Origin: Candidatus Omnitrophota bacterium
GTDB lineage: Bacteria > Omnitrophota > Gorgyraeia > Aquiviventales > Aquiviventaceae
Length of the DNA stretch: 10,807 nucleotides
NCBI GenBank assembly: GCA_016198915.1
Contig: JACQHS010000059.1
Span: 1-10,807 of the forward strand
Direction of reading: 5' to 3'
How positions within the stretch are numbered: the stretch's first letter is position 1; every line of letters starts with the position of its first letter. A program made the position numbers and the translations under genes. Under the pieces are notes generated by a model, which saw only the letters and a program-made list of their open reading frames with translations, ran no database searches and was not told where the DNA came from. Shown one piece after another: positions 1 to 5,759 of this stretch.

Positions 1-102
1 GCGCTCCGCAATCTGCCGCGCCTGGTGCTGCGCTTCAACCGGCGGGAGTACGGCCGCCTCACCGAGCTCATCCACCGCATCAACGCCCTCGGTTCTGCAT
101 AG
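1..102 (+). CDS. C-terminal end of an unrecognised protein (partial)
   Basis: Frame 1 is open from the window edge to a TAG at 100-102 and encodes 33 residues, starting ALRNLPRLVLRFN and ending RINALGSA. The piece is rich in Arg and Leu, looks amphipathic, and has codon use like the GC-rich genes downstream. No family can be recognised from so short a tail. A large inverted repeat begins two bases after the stop, so that repeat may also mark the end of this transcript. The reading as a real gene end rests only on the open frame, composition and position. Confidence 0.5.
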   Translation, partial: ALRNLPRLVLRFNRREYGRLTELIHRINALGSA

Positions 103-103
103 C

Positions 104-338
104 ATAGCGGCGGGTCCCCGTGCCGCCGGCCGCCGGTTCGCTCAGGTGCGGGCTCCGGGCGCCCGGCGGCGGCGGACCGGCCACCCAACTCCTCGCCGGT
201 CGGGCTCGTCGGACAAGGTGGCCGTGGCTTAAGGACAGTCCGCCTTGCCGTGCTGAGCCCGCACATTCGCTCGCCCGGCGCTCCGGCGGCACTTCCGTGA
301 GGTGGCGGAGATGCCGCCCATCGCCCGCCCGCCGCTAT
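104..338. repeat. GC-rich nested inverted-repeat element A (MITE-like)
   Basis: The gene-free stretch between the first partial gene and the TPR gene is almost entirely one long imperfect palindrome. Exact complementary pairs nest in order: 104-114 with 328-338 (ATAGCGGCGGG, 11 bp at the very ends), 120-129 with 283-292 (10 bp), 146-155 with 255-264 (GTGCGGGCTC, 10 bp), 171-177 with 238-244, and 178-185 with 217-224. A small extra hairpin (GGCGG/CCGCC) lies in the right arm near 304-318. No convincing open frame and no clear target-site duplication were seen. It could be a non-autonomous mobile element, or a structured transcript end. It shares the terminal TAGCGGC with element B. Confidence 0.6.
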
Positions 339-397
339 TGAGCAGCCTGGCGATTTGGGAAGGTGTACAATAGTGCGTCTGCTTATAGGGGGTGCTC

Positions 398-1522
398 ATG
401 GAGAGGCATGACAGTGAAGAGATGATTACGATCTATAGTGGCCAGTTCCCCATCGCTGGGCATCTGAAGACTTTATTAGAAGCCAAAGGTATTACGGTAT
501 TCCTGCACGATGAGGTTATGTCAACATTACATCCCGTCGTAGGCCAAGCCCGCCTAGCAGTTCGAAAGTCCGATGCGGCGCGGGCGGAAAAGATTGCAAA
601 GATATTCCTTCGTGCCTGGCACACCGAGGAGGCACCCTCAGAGGTCTTGCCAGAGAAGCCTCGCAAGGCAAGGACGGTTTTCATCACCCTTGCCGGAGTA
701 CTCATTCTGGTTATCCTTGGCCTTTCGCTTGCCTCTCGACAGTCATCTCAACAGCCCCAGACCAATGACCGTACACGATCTTTGAATCTCGAAAAGGCGA
801 CAGGGGATGTGTACGCGTTATACGATCAAGGGCTCTATGCGCAGGCGAGTAGTGTGGCTCAAGAATCATTTAAGACCGCTGAGAAACACGGTCGACTTTC
901 TATCGATGCAGAATACCTCTTAGGGGGGTGGGCTTCTGCGGAGACCCGGCAGGGACACGATGGAAAGGCGATCGAGCTCCTTCAACGTCTCCTCCAGTTG
1001 CAGGAGAAGCGCCTCGGGCCAGATAATCCAGAACTCGTTGATACCCTGGCCCGCGTAGCAAGTCTTTTGTACGTTCAAGGCCAATACCAAGACGCCGAAT
1101 CGGCTTACCTCCGGATTATCCAGATCACAAAGTACATCTTTGGTCCCGAGCACTACGAGGTGGTTGACGCACAGATGGCGCTGCGGAACATCGCAGTCGA
1201 GCAGGGCAACTATGACATGGCGCGTCAACTAAATGAGGAAGTGGTGTCGATACTCACTAAACGACTCGGTCCAGACCACCTACGAGTTCTCATGGAGATT
1301 AGAGGATTGGCGTATGTACACGAACTCTCTGGAAACTTGGAGGAGGCGGGTGCACTTTATAAGCGCGTGCTCTCATCGTATGAGAGACAGCTAGGCCAAC
1401 ACCATCCACTACTGGCTAGCGTGATGCGTGATTATGCAGCGATACTGCGGAAAGCAGATAGGCTAGAGGAAGCTGAAGAACTGGAAGCGAAATCGCGTCA
1501 AATCTACTCTCAAACAAGGTAA
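398..1522 (+). CDS. DUF2007-like domain, single membrane helix and TPR-repeat protein
   Basis: A 374-residue protein of unknown function. Residues about 9-70 resemble the DUF2007 (putative signal-transducing) fold, with a short strand, a helix with LLEAKGI and a closing segment of the type ARLAVRKSDAARAEKIAKI. A hydrophobic stretch at about 93-112 (VFITLAGVLILVILGLSLAS) should be one membrane helix preceded by basic residues, leaving the C-terminal part outside the cytoplasm. The rest is TPR repeats. LGP(D/E)H-type signatures start at residues 205, 247, 289 and 331, exactly 42 residues apart, as in kinesin-light-chain-like TPRs. I chose ATG 398 over the in-frame GTG at 392 because AGGGGG at 387-392 sits five bases upstream. 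Sampled lines are about 45-48% G+C, far below the neighbouring operon, which suggests foreign origin. It is probably a protein-interaction scaffold. Confidence 0.85.
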   Translation: MERHDSEEMITIYSGQFPIAGHLKTLLEAKGITVFLHDEVMSTLHPVVGQARLAVRKSDAARAEKIAKIFLRAWHTEEAPSEVLPEKPRKARTVFITLAGVLILVILGLSLASRQSSQQPQTNDRTRSLNLEKATGDVYALYDQGLYAQASSVAQESFKTAEKHGRLSIDAEYLLGGWASAETRQGHDGKAIELLQRLLQLQEKRLGPDNPELVDTLARVASLLYVQGQYQDAESAYLRIIQITKYIFGPEHYEVVDAQMALRNIAVEQGNYDMARQLNEEVVSILTKRLGPDHLRVLMEIRGLAYVHELSGNLEEAGALYKRVLSSYERQLGQHHPLLASVMRDYAAILRKADRLEEAEELEAKSRQIYSQTR

Positions 1523-1589
1523 GCCCCCGCCCCCGTTTTGTCTGCTCGGTCCTCGATGTCTCTTCCACCACCCCCAGCGACCTGACGAT

Positions 1590-1759
1590 TAGCGGCGGCA
1601 CGGGGGCCGGCCTGCGATGAGCCGCACCTCGGCGTTTCGAGCGGCCACGGTGTCCGAGCGTAGCGAGGACGAGCGAGAAACGCCGTGGAGCGCAGACGCG
1701 CCTCGGTGGGGCGCGGCCAGCGGTGCGGCGAACGCAGGACGGGCCCCCGCCAGCCGCTA
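1590..1759. repeat. GC-rich nested inverted-repeat element B (MITE-like)
   Basis: A second long imperfect palindrome fills most of the gap between the TPR gene and the folate operon. Ends pair as TAGCGGC at 1590-1596 with GCCGCTA at 1753-1759. Inside are CGGGGGCC at 1601-1608 with 1742-1749, CCTGCG at 1611-1616 with 1733-1738, GCCGCACC at 1621-1628 with 1722-1729, and CGGCGTTTC at 1630-1638 with 1677-1685. A second copy of GCCGCTA lies just outside at 1768-1774. The centre contains the string GAGCGTAGCGAGGACGAGCG. No gene is visible. It ends about 20 bp before the operon promoter. It may be a non-autonomous mobile element and may also act as a transcript end for the TPR gene. Confidence 0.6.
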
Positions 1760-1780
1760 CGAGGCCTGCCGCTATAGAAA

Positions 1781-1809
1781 TTGAATCTGTGAAACATTTC
1801 ACATATAAT
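1781..1809 (+). promoter_or_regulatory. Sigma70-type promoter of the C1/glycine operon
   Basis: TTGAAT at 1781-1786 (one mismatch to the -35 consensus) and a perfect TATAAT at 1804-1809 are separated by 17 bp, the ideal spacing. The expected transcription start is near 1816, giving a leader of about 35 nt before the GTG start of the first gene. The AT-rich block stands out from the GC-rich repeat just upstream. The leader is too short for a glycine or tetrahydrofolate riboswitch. Confidence 0.8.
1787..1804. promoter_or_regulatory. Palindromic operator in the promoter spacer, Rex-like
   Basis: The sequence CTGTGAAACATTTCACAT lies between the -35 and -10 boxes and overlaps the first base of the latter. 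It matches the Rex redox-repressor consensus (TTGTGAA-N4-TTCACAA) at 12 of 14 defined positions, missing only the outermost base on each side. The core TGTGAA-N4-TTCACA is a perfect dyad. It also fits the CRP/FNR core TGTGA-N6-TCACA. A site centred near -20 would block RNA polymerase, which suits a repressor such as Rex better than a CRP-type activator. The regulator itself is not in the window. Confidence 0.6.
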
Positions 1810-1850
1810 AAGCTCGGACTTGCTCTTATCATTCCGTTATTTCGTCGATC

Positions 1851-2372
1851 GTGAGGCCCGGGCTGTCTGTGTCTGTTGAAGAGCTGCTTCGCCGTGTTGC
1901 TCGAAAGGGCTCGTGGATGGGCGGAGGCAGTGTCGCCGCACTGTGTGCGGCGCTGTCGGCCGCGCTCCTCGAAAAGCTTCTCGTCCAACCCGCAGCGGCG
2001 CAGCGGCTTCGGCGGATTCAGCGCACCTGCCTGGCCTTGATGCCGCGCGACGCCCGCGCGTTTTCCCAGGTGATCCGGGCGACGCGCCACAGCGACCGAC
2101 GGCGGTTTCAGCGTTCCCTCAAGGCGGCCACTGAAGTGCCGTGGCAGGTGTTTGCGCACGCGCAGACGGTGCAGCGGATGTGCCGCCAGGCTCAGCGCAG
2201 CGTCAAGCCGCGGTTCCAGTCCGATCTGCGCTGCGCGTTGGCCGTCGCGCTGGCCGCGAGCGAATCCGCCCGCACCCTGATCCACACGAACCTGGCGTGG
2301 TTGAACGAGCCCGCGTACACACGGATGATGCGCCGACGTCTCCAATCCACGACGCAGAGGAATTCTCGGTGA
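1851..2372 (+). CDS. fchA: Cyclodeaminase/methenyl-THF cyclohydrolase family protein (FTCD_C/FchA-like)
   Basis: The 173-residue product matches the formiminotransferase-cyclodeaminase C-terminal family, whose stand-alone members are methenyl-THF cyclohydrolases or formimino-THF cyclodeaminases. Visible signatures are GGGSVAALCAALSAALL at residues about 24-40, then DARAF, an LKAATEVPWQV segment, and SDLRCALAVALAASESARTLIHTNLAWL near the C terminus. It is shorter than the usual 190-210 residues, mainly after the first helix. The common TPGGGS becomes SWMGGGS. Start is GTG 1851, because an in-frame stop lies upstream at 1809-1811 and no ATG exists nearby; there is no clear Shine-Dalgarno. It is the first operon gene, and its TGA overlaps a GTG start of folD. 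Next to a FolD lacking the cyclohydrolase lysine, a methenyl-THF cyclohydrolase role is the best inference. Confidence 0.75.
   Translation: MRPGLSVSVEELLRRVARKGSWMGGGSVAALCAALSAALLEKLLVQPAAAQRLRRIQRTCLALMPRDARAFSQVIRATRHSDRRRFQRSLKAATEVPWQVFAHAQTVQRMCRQAQRSVKPRFQSDLRCALAVALAASESARTLIHTNLAWLNEPAYTRMMRRRLQSTTQRNSR
2356..2361 (+). promoter_or_regulatory. Ribosome binding site deciding the folD start
   Basis: AGAGGA lies seven bases before the GTG at 2369 and inside the end of fchA. No comparable site precedes the ATG at 2393, so it supports a coupled GTG start with eight extra N-terminal residues. Confidence 0.5.
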
Positions 2373-3283
2373 CCCCCGTGACGTCCTCCGCCATGGCCAC
2401 GATCATTGATGGACGCGCGATCGCTCAGGATTTAGAGGAGCGTATCCGCAAGGAAATCAAGCGTCTTTCCCAGCAGCCTCGCCTCGCGATCCTGTCATTT
2501 AACACACCGACATCACAGGTCTATCTCAACGCGCAGTTACGCGTGGCAAGGCGAGTGGGCATTGAGGTGCATACGGAGTCCAAGACTGAGCGCCGGCCCG
2601 TCGGTACCTTCGGTGTCGGACCGCTGCCTTGGAATGTCGAATTCCAAGAGATTCAACAGACCATCGAGGACTGGAACCAGGACCCAGCCGTTCACGGCAT
2701 CTTCGTGCACCAGCCCCTCCCCCCTCAAATTGACGCCCAGCAGCTTTCGGCGTTGATCGATCCGCGCAAGGACATTGAGGGTATTCATCCGCAACACTCC
2801 GCTCGGCGGTTCTTCGCTAGGGCGCGTATCGGCTCGTGCACTGCCCTCGCGGTCATGGAGCTTATCGAGTCTACCGGCGTAGATCTCAGGGGCAAAGAGG
2901 CAGTAGTCGTGGGTCATAGCGAGATCGTTGGACGGCCGGTCAGTATGCTGCTATTGGATGCTCTCGCGACAACCACCGTTTGCCATCTGGGAACCGCGGA
3001 GGCTGGACGACTTGAGGAGCATGTGCGGCGGGCGGACGTCTTGGTGGTCGCCGTCGGTGAGCCGCAGATTATCAAAGGCGCATGGATCAAGGCAAAGGCT
3101 ATCGTTATTGATGTGGGCATTAACGTGGTCGGCGGGCACGTCGTCGGGGATGTCGAGTTTGATGCGGCGAAGGAGCGAGCCGCCTTTATCTCCCCGGTGC
3201 CCGGCGGCGTCGGACCGGTGACAGTCATGATGGTGATGAAGAACACCGTGGAGGCGTTTAGACTTCAACATGCCGCTTCCTGA
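2369..3283 (+). CDS. folD: FolD-like methylene-THF dehydrogenase with altered active site
   Basis: Recognised as FolD by ATIIDGRAIAQ at the N terminus, TSQVYLNAQLRVARRVGI, VHGIFVHQPLP, the dinucleotide motif VVVGHSEIVGRP, VIDVGIN and the C-terminal PVGGVGPxTxxMxxxN-type motif (PVPGGVGPVTVMMVMKNTVEA). Key residues differ: the YxxxK motif is Y52-LNA-Q56, so the catalytic lysine is glutamine; the usual VQLPLP is VHQPLP (His114); DVDG is DIEG (Glu137). PCTP is SCTA. Between the YxxxK region and VHGI there is extra sequence of about 14 residues. The oxidation or reduction of methylene/methenyl-THF with NAD(P) may persist, but cyclohydrolase activity probably does not. I chose GTG 2369, which overlaps the fchA stop and has AGAGGA seven bases upstream. 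ATG 2393, the start that homology alone would favour, lacks a ribosome site. The 3' end overlaps metF by 14 bp. Confidence 0.85.
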   Translation: MTPVTSSAMATIIDGRAIAQDLEERIRKEIKRLSQQPRLAILSFNTPTSQVYLNAQLRVARRVGIEVHTESKTERRPVGTFGVGPLPWNVEFQEIQQTIEDWNQDPAVHGIFVHQPLPPQIDAQQLSALIDPRKDIEGIHPQHSARRFFARARIGSCTALAVMELIESTGVDLRGKEAVVVGHSEIVGRPVSMLLLDALATTTVCHLGTAEAGRLEEHVRRADVLVVAVGEPQIIKGAWIKAKAIVIDVGINVVGGHVVGDVEFDAAKERAAFISPVPGGVGPVTVMMVMKNTVEAFRLQHAAS

Positions 3284-4169
3284 GTCCCAGCGATTTGAAG
3301 CCACACTCGGCAAGAAGCCGTTTTTGGCGACGATGGAGGTCAACCCGCCGAAGGGGACCGATCTGTCCGAAGTCCTGAAGGCGGTCGAAGGCGTGAAGCG
3401 CTTCGTTGATGCAATCAACGTGACCGACGGCTCAGGCGCCATCATGCGGGCTTGTGCGCTTTCGGTCGCCAAGGCGGTCCTTGATGCCGGCGTGGACCCG
3501 GTCCTCCAGATGACGTGCCGCGATCGGAATCGGCTGGCGCTGCAGGCCGATCTGCTCGGCGCATCAATTTTCGGCATCCGGAACATCCTGCTGCTCACCG
3601 GAGATGACCCGAAGGCGGGCGATCATCCGGAGACAAAGCCGGTCTTCGACCTGAAATCCTCCGAGCTGATGCAGGTGGCGAAGGGGCTCACCGAGGGCAA
3701 GGACATGGCCGGCAAGGAGTTGGCGGGAACACCGCAGTTTTGCATCGGTGCGGCCGCCGATCCCGGGGCGAAAGATCTCGACGTGGAGATGCAGAAGTTT
3801 CAGGCGAAGATCACTGGCGGGGCGCAGTTTTTCCAGACGCAGGCGGTGTTTGATCCTCCCGCGCTGTCGCGGTTCATGGAGCGGGCCAAGACGTTTGGCA
3901 AACCGGTGCTGGCCGGCATCTTGCTCGTGAAGTCCGCGAAGATGGCGCGGTATATGAATGAACATGTGTGGGGCATCCATGTGCCGGAGGATCTCATCGC
4001 ACGGTTTGAGAAGACCTCCGACAAGCGGGCCGAATGTGTGGCGGTGACCGTCGAGCTCATCCGCGCGGTGCGTGAGACCGCCAACGGCATTCACCTCTAC
4101 GGACTCGGGTGGGAAGACCTCATCCCGGACATTCTCAAAGACGCGAAGCTTGAAGCCGCCCGTCGGTGA
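3270..4169 (+). CDS. metF: Methylenetetrahydrofolate reductase (MetF family)
   Basis: A 299-residue TIM-barrel flavoprotein of the MTHFR family, reducing 5,10-methylene-THF to 5-methyl-THF. Visible motifs: MEVNPPKG, in which Glu23 corresponds to the catalytic glutamate of E. coli MetF (Glu28); QMTCRDRNRLALQADLLGA; ILLLTGDDP, the flavin-contacting loop; GGAQFFQTQAVFD; KPVLAGILL; and the C-terminal NGIHLYGLGWED. Length is normal for the catalytic domain. Compared with E. coli the sequence looks more like the forms found in acetogens and other anaerobes, which often pair with a zinc-binding MetV subunit. No metV is seen here, so the electron donor is open. The start overlaps folD by 14 bp and gcvT follows after 12 bp. 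It connects the methylene-THF pool of the glycine cleavage system to methyl transfer downstream. Confidence 0.92.
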   Translation: MPLPESQRFEATLGKKPFLATMEVNPPKGTDLSEVLKAVEGVKRFVDAINVTDGSGAIMRACALSVAKAVLDAGVDPVLQMTCRDRNRLALQADLLGASIFGIRNILLLTGDDPKAGDHPETKPVFDLKSSELMQVAKGLTEGKDMAGKELAGTPQFCIGAAADPGAKDLDVEMQKFQAKITGGAQFFQTQAVFDPPALSRFMERAKTFGKPVLAGILLVKSAKMARYMNEHVWGIHVPEDLIARFEKTSDKRAECVAVTVELIRAVRETANGIHLYGLGWEDLIPDILKDAKLEAARR

Positions 4170-4181
4170 CCTGATCGCACG

Positions 4182-5339
4182 ATGAACAAAACTGCTCTCC
4201 AGCCACGGCATCTTGCGCTTGGGGCCAAGATGACCGAGTTCCACGGCTGGGACATGCCGCTCTACTACACGAGCATCATCGAAGAGCACATGGCCGTGCG
4301 CCAGGCGGCCGGCCTCTTCGACGTTTCGCATATGGGGCAGGTGGTCGTGAAAGGCCCGGACGCGGTGCGCACGCTCAACCGTCTGCTGGTCAGCGACATC
4401 GTCCAGGTGGGAATCGGACGCGCCTGCTATACGCTGATGCTGAATGACGCCGGCGGCATCCTGGATGACCTGATCGTCTTCCGGCTCGGCGCGGAAGATT
4501 ATCTTGTGATCGTCAACTGCTCGACCCGGGAGAGCGACGTCGCGTGGATGAACGAGCACCTGGTCGGCTCAACGACCATCACCGATATCAGCGAAGGCCG
4601 GGGCATCCTCGCCGTCCAGGGGCCGCTGGCGTGCCGGCTCCTTGAGCAGATCCTCGACGCCCGGGTGACGAGCCTTGGCCGGTTTGACATCGCACCGATC
4701 CGCACGATGAGTCCAGAGGCGTGCATCGCCCGCACCGGCTATACCGGCGGCGACGGGTTTGAGCTGTTCCTTCCCAATACCCATCTGCTGCGGGTGTGGG
4801 ACGCGATCCTCACTGCTGCGGGATCGCGGGGGGTCAAACCGGTCGGGCTTGGGGCGCGGGATACGCTGCGCGTCGAGGCTGGGCTGCGGCTCAACGGCAC
4901 GGACATGGATGCGGCCACCTCGCCGATTGAGGTCGGCCTTGAATGGACCGTGGCGTGGAACAAGCCCGACTTCATCGGTCGGCAGCCGTTGCTGAAACAG
5001 AAACAGCAAGGCGTTGGGCGCAAGTTCGTCGGCTTTGAGCTCGCGCAGGGGCCGGTGCCACGGCAGGGCTACGAGCTGACCGTCGACCCCGCCGCGGGCG
5101 GGGCAGGTGGCCGCCGGGTCGGCACGGTGACCAGCGGAACCTTCAGCCAGATGCTGAACCGGCCGATTGGGATGGGCTATGTGGAGCCGGCCTGCGCCAA
5201 GCCGGGCACGGAGCTGACGATGACGGTCCGCAGCCAGCGCCATACCGCCAAGGTGGTGAAACTCCCGTTCTGGAAAGCCGAAGCGCCTGCGCCTGTGCTC
5301 TCGAAGTCAACGGCCGCAACCCTGGAGAAGTTATCGTGA
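4182..5339 (+). CDS. gcvT: Aminomethyltransferase, glycine cleavage T-protein
   Basis: A 385-residue T-protein, which transfers the aminomethyl carbon on lipoyl-GcvH to tetrahydrofolate and releases ammonia (or runs in reverse). Diagnostic segments: FHGWDMPLYYTSIIEEH at about 20-36, GLFDVSHMGQ at 44-53, GGILDDLIVFR at 91-101 containing the Asp pair that includes the conserved catalytic aspartate, AVQGPLA, ARTGYTGGDGFELF, and GARDTLRVEAGLRLNGTDMD. The C-terminal barrel contains VGTVTSGTFSQMLNRPIGMGYV. The C terminus runs about 20 residues past the usual KLPF end with an Ala/Ser/Pro-rich tail. A perfect 7-bp palindrome at 5087-5103 falls in the DPAAGGAGGRR loop. It begins 12 bp after metF, and its TGA overlaps the GTG start of gcvH. 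Confidence 0.97.
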   Translation: MNKTALQPRHLALGAKMTEFHGWDMPLYYTSIIEEHMAVRQAAGLFDVSHMGQVVVKGPDAVRTLNRLLVSDIVQVGIGRACYTLMLNDAGGILDDLIVFRLGAEDYLVIVNCSTRESDVAWMNEHLVGSTTITDISEGRGILAVQGPLACRLLEQILDARVTSLGRFDIAPIRTMSPEACIARTGYTGGDGFELFLPNTHLLRVWDAILTAAGSRGVKPVGLGARDTLRVEAGLRLNGTDMDAATSPIEVGLEWTVAWNKPDFIGRQPLLKQKQQGVGRKFVGFELAQGPVPRQGYELTVDPAAGGAGGRRVGTVTSGTFSQMLNRPIGMGYVEPACAKPGTELTMTVRSQRHTAKVVKLPFWKAEAPAPVLSKSTAATLEKLS

Positions 5340-5752
5340 TACAGATCCCCCCTGAACTGGTCTATACGAAATCGCATGAATGGGCGCGGCGCCTGCCTGG
5401 CGCGGCGCAGGCAGGCGATGCTATCGAAATTATGGTCGGCATTACGGCGCACGCGCAGGAGGAGCTGCGGGACATCGTCTTCGTCGAGCTGCCGAAGATC
5501 GGGCGGACGGTCAAGCAAGGCGAGGCGGCGGCGGTCATTGAATCGGTGAAGGCGGCCTTCGACATCTACGCCCCGGTCTCCGGCGCCATCGCCCGCGTCA
5601 ACGAAGCCGTCGTGAAGTCGCCGCAGCTTGTGAACCAGGACTGCTACGGCACCGGCTGGCTCTTCGCGATCACGCCGAGCGACCCGAAGGAATTTTCCAG
5701 CCTGCTTTCGTCAGGAGCGTATTCGCAACAGGTGCAAGCTCAAGCCCACTAA
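5336..5752 (+). CDS. gcvH: Glycine cleavage system H-protein
   Basis: The 138-residue lipoyl carrier of the glycine cleavage system shuttles the aminomethyl group between P- and T-proteins. The start LVYTKSHEWAR and the core VGITAHAQEELRDIVFVELP are typical. The lipoylation motif is ESVKAAFDIYAPVSG with the modified lysine at residue 72, and VNQDCYGTGWLF closes the fold. It starts at GTG 5336, overlapping the gcvT stop, which indicates translational coupling. It is longer than the usual 125-130 residues. Part of the excess is the segment at residues 19-28, RLPGAAQAGD, encoded by a 10-bp-arm palindrome and placed in the loop after HEW. The C terminus is a short Gln/Ala tail. A lipoylation enzyme is encoded further along the same operon. 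Confidence 0.97.
   Translation: MIQIPPELVYTKSHEWARRLPGAAQAGDAIEIMVGITAHAQEELRDIVFVELPKIGRTVKQGEAAAVIESVKAAFDIYAPVSGAIARVNEAVVKSPQLVNQDCYGTGWLFAITPSDPKEFSSLLSSGAYSQQVQAQAH
5390..5417. repeat. Palindrome inserted in frame in gcvH
   Basis: Arms CGCCTGCCTG (5390-5399) and CAGGCAGGCG (5408-5417) are perfect complements around an 8-base loop. The element begins exactly on the codon for Arg19 and encodes most of RLPGAAQAGD, a loop where most H-proteins are shorter. Confidence 0.6.
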
Positions 5753-5759
5753 GGCAGTC

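Noticed and set aside
338..371. Possible promoter for the TPR gene (TTGAGC at 338-343, TACAAT at 366-371)
   Set aside because: The spacer is 22 bp, far from 17, and no better -35 is visible at the right distance, so I do not call it.
1787..1804. CRP-type activator site as the main reading of the dyad
   Set aside because: The core fits TGTGA-N6-TCACA, but its centre is near -20 between the promoter boxes, where activators do not work; the extra A/T of each arm fits Rex better. It is kept only as an alternative.
1810..1850. Glycine or tetrahydrofolate riboswitch in the operon leader
   Set aside because: The predicted leader is only about 35 nt and holds no aptamer-like structure.
1416..2345. 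309-codon open frame on the minus strand
   Set aside because: It crosses the end of the TPR gene, element B, the operon promoter and fchA; its product is Arg/Pro-rich with no family likeness. It is a shadow of GC-rich coding sequence.
2141..2392. Longer N terminus for FolD from an upstream start
   Set aside because: That region encodes the conserved part of the cyclohydrolase in another frame, and FolD homology begins only at ATIIDG; the extension is chance.
3564..4559. 331-codon open frame on the minus strand
   Set aside because: It lies opposite metF and gcvT, both clear homologues, and its His/Arg/Asp-rich product looks like an antisense shadow.
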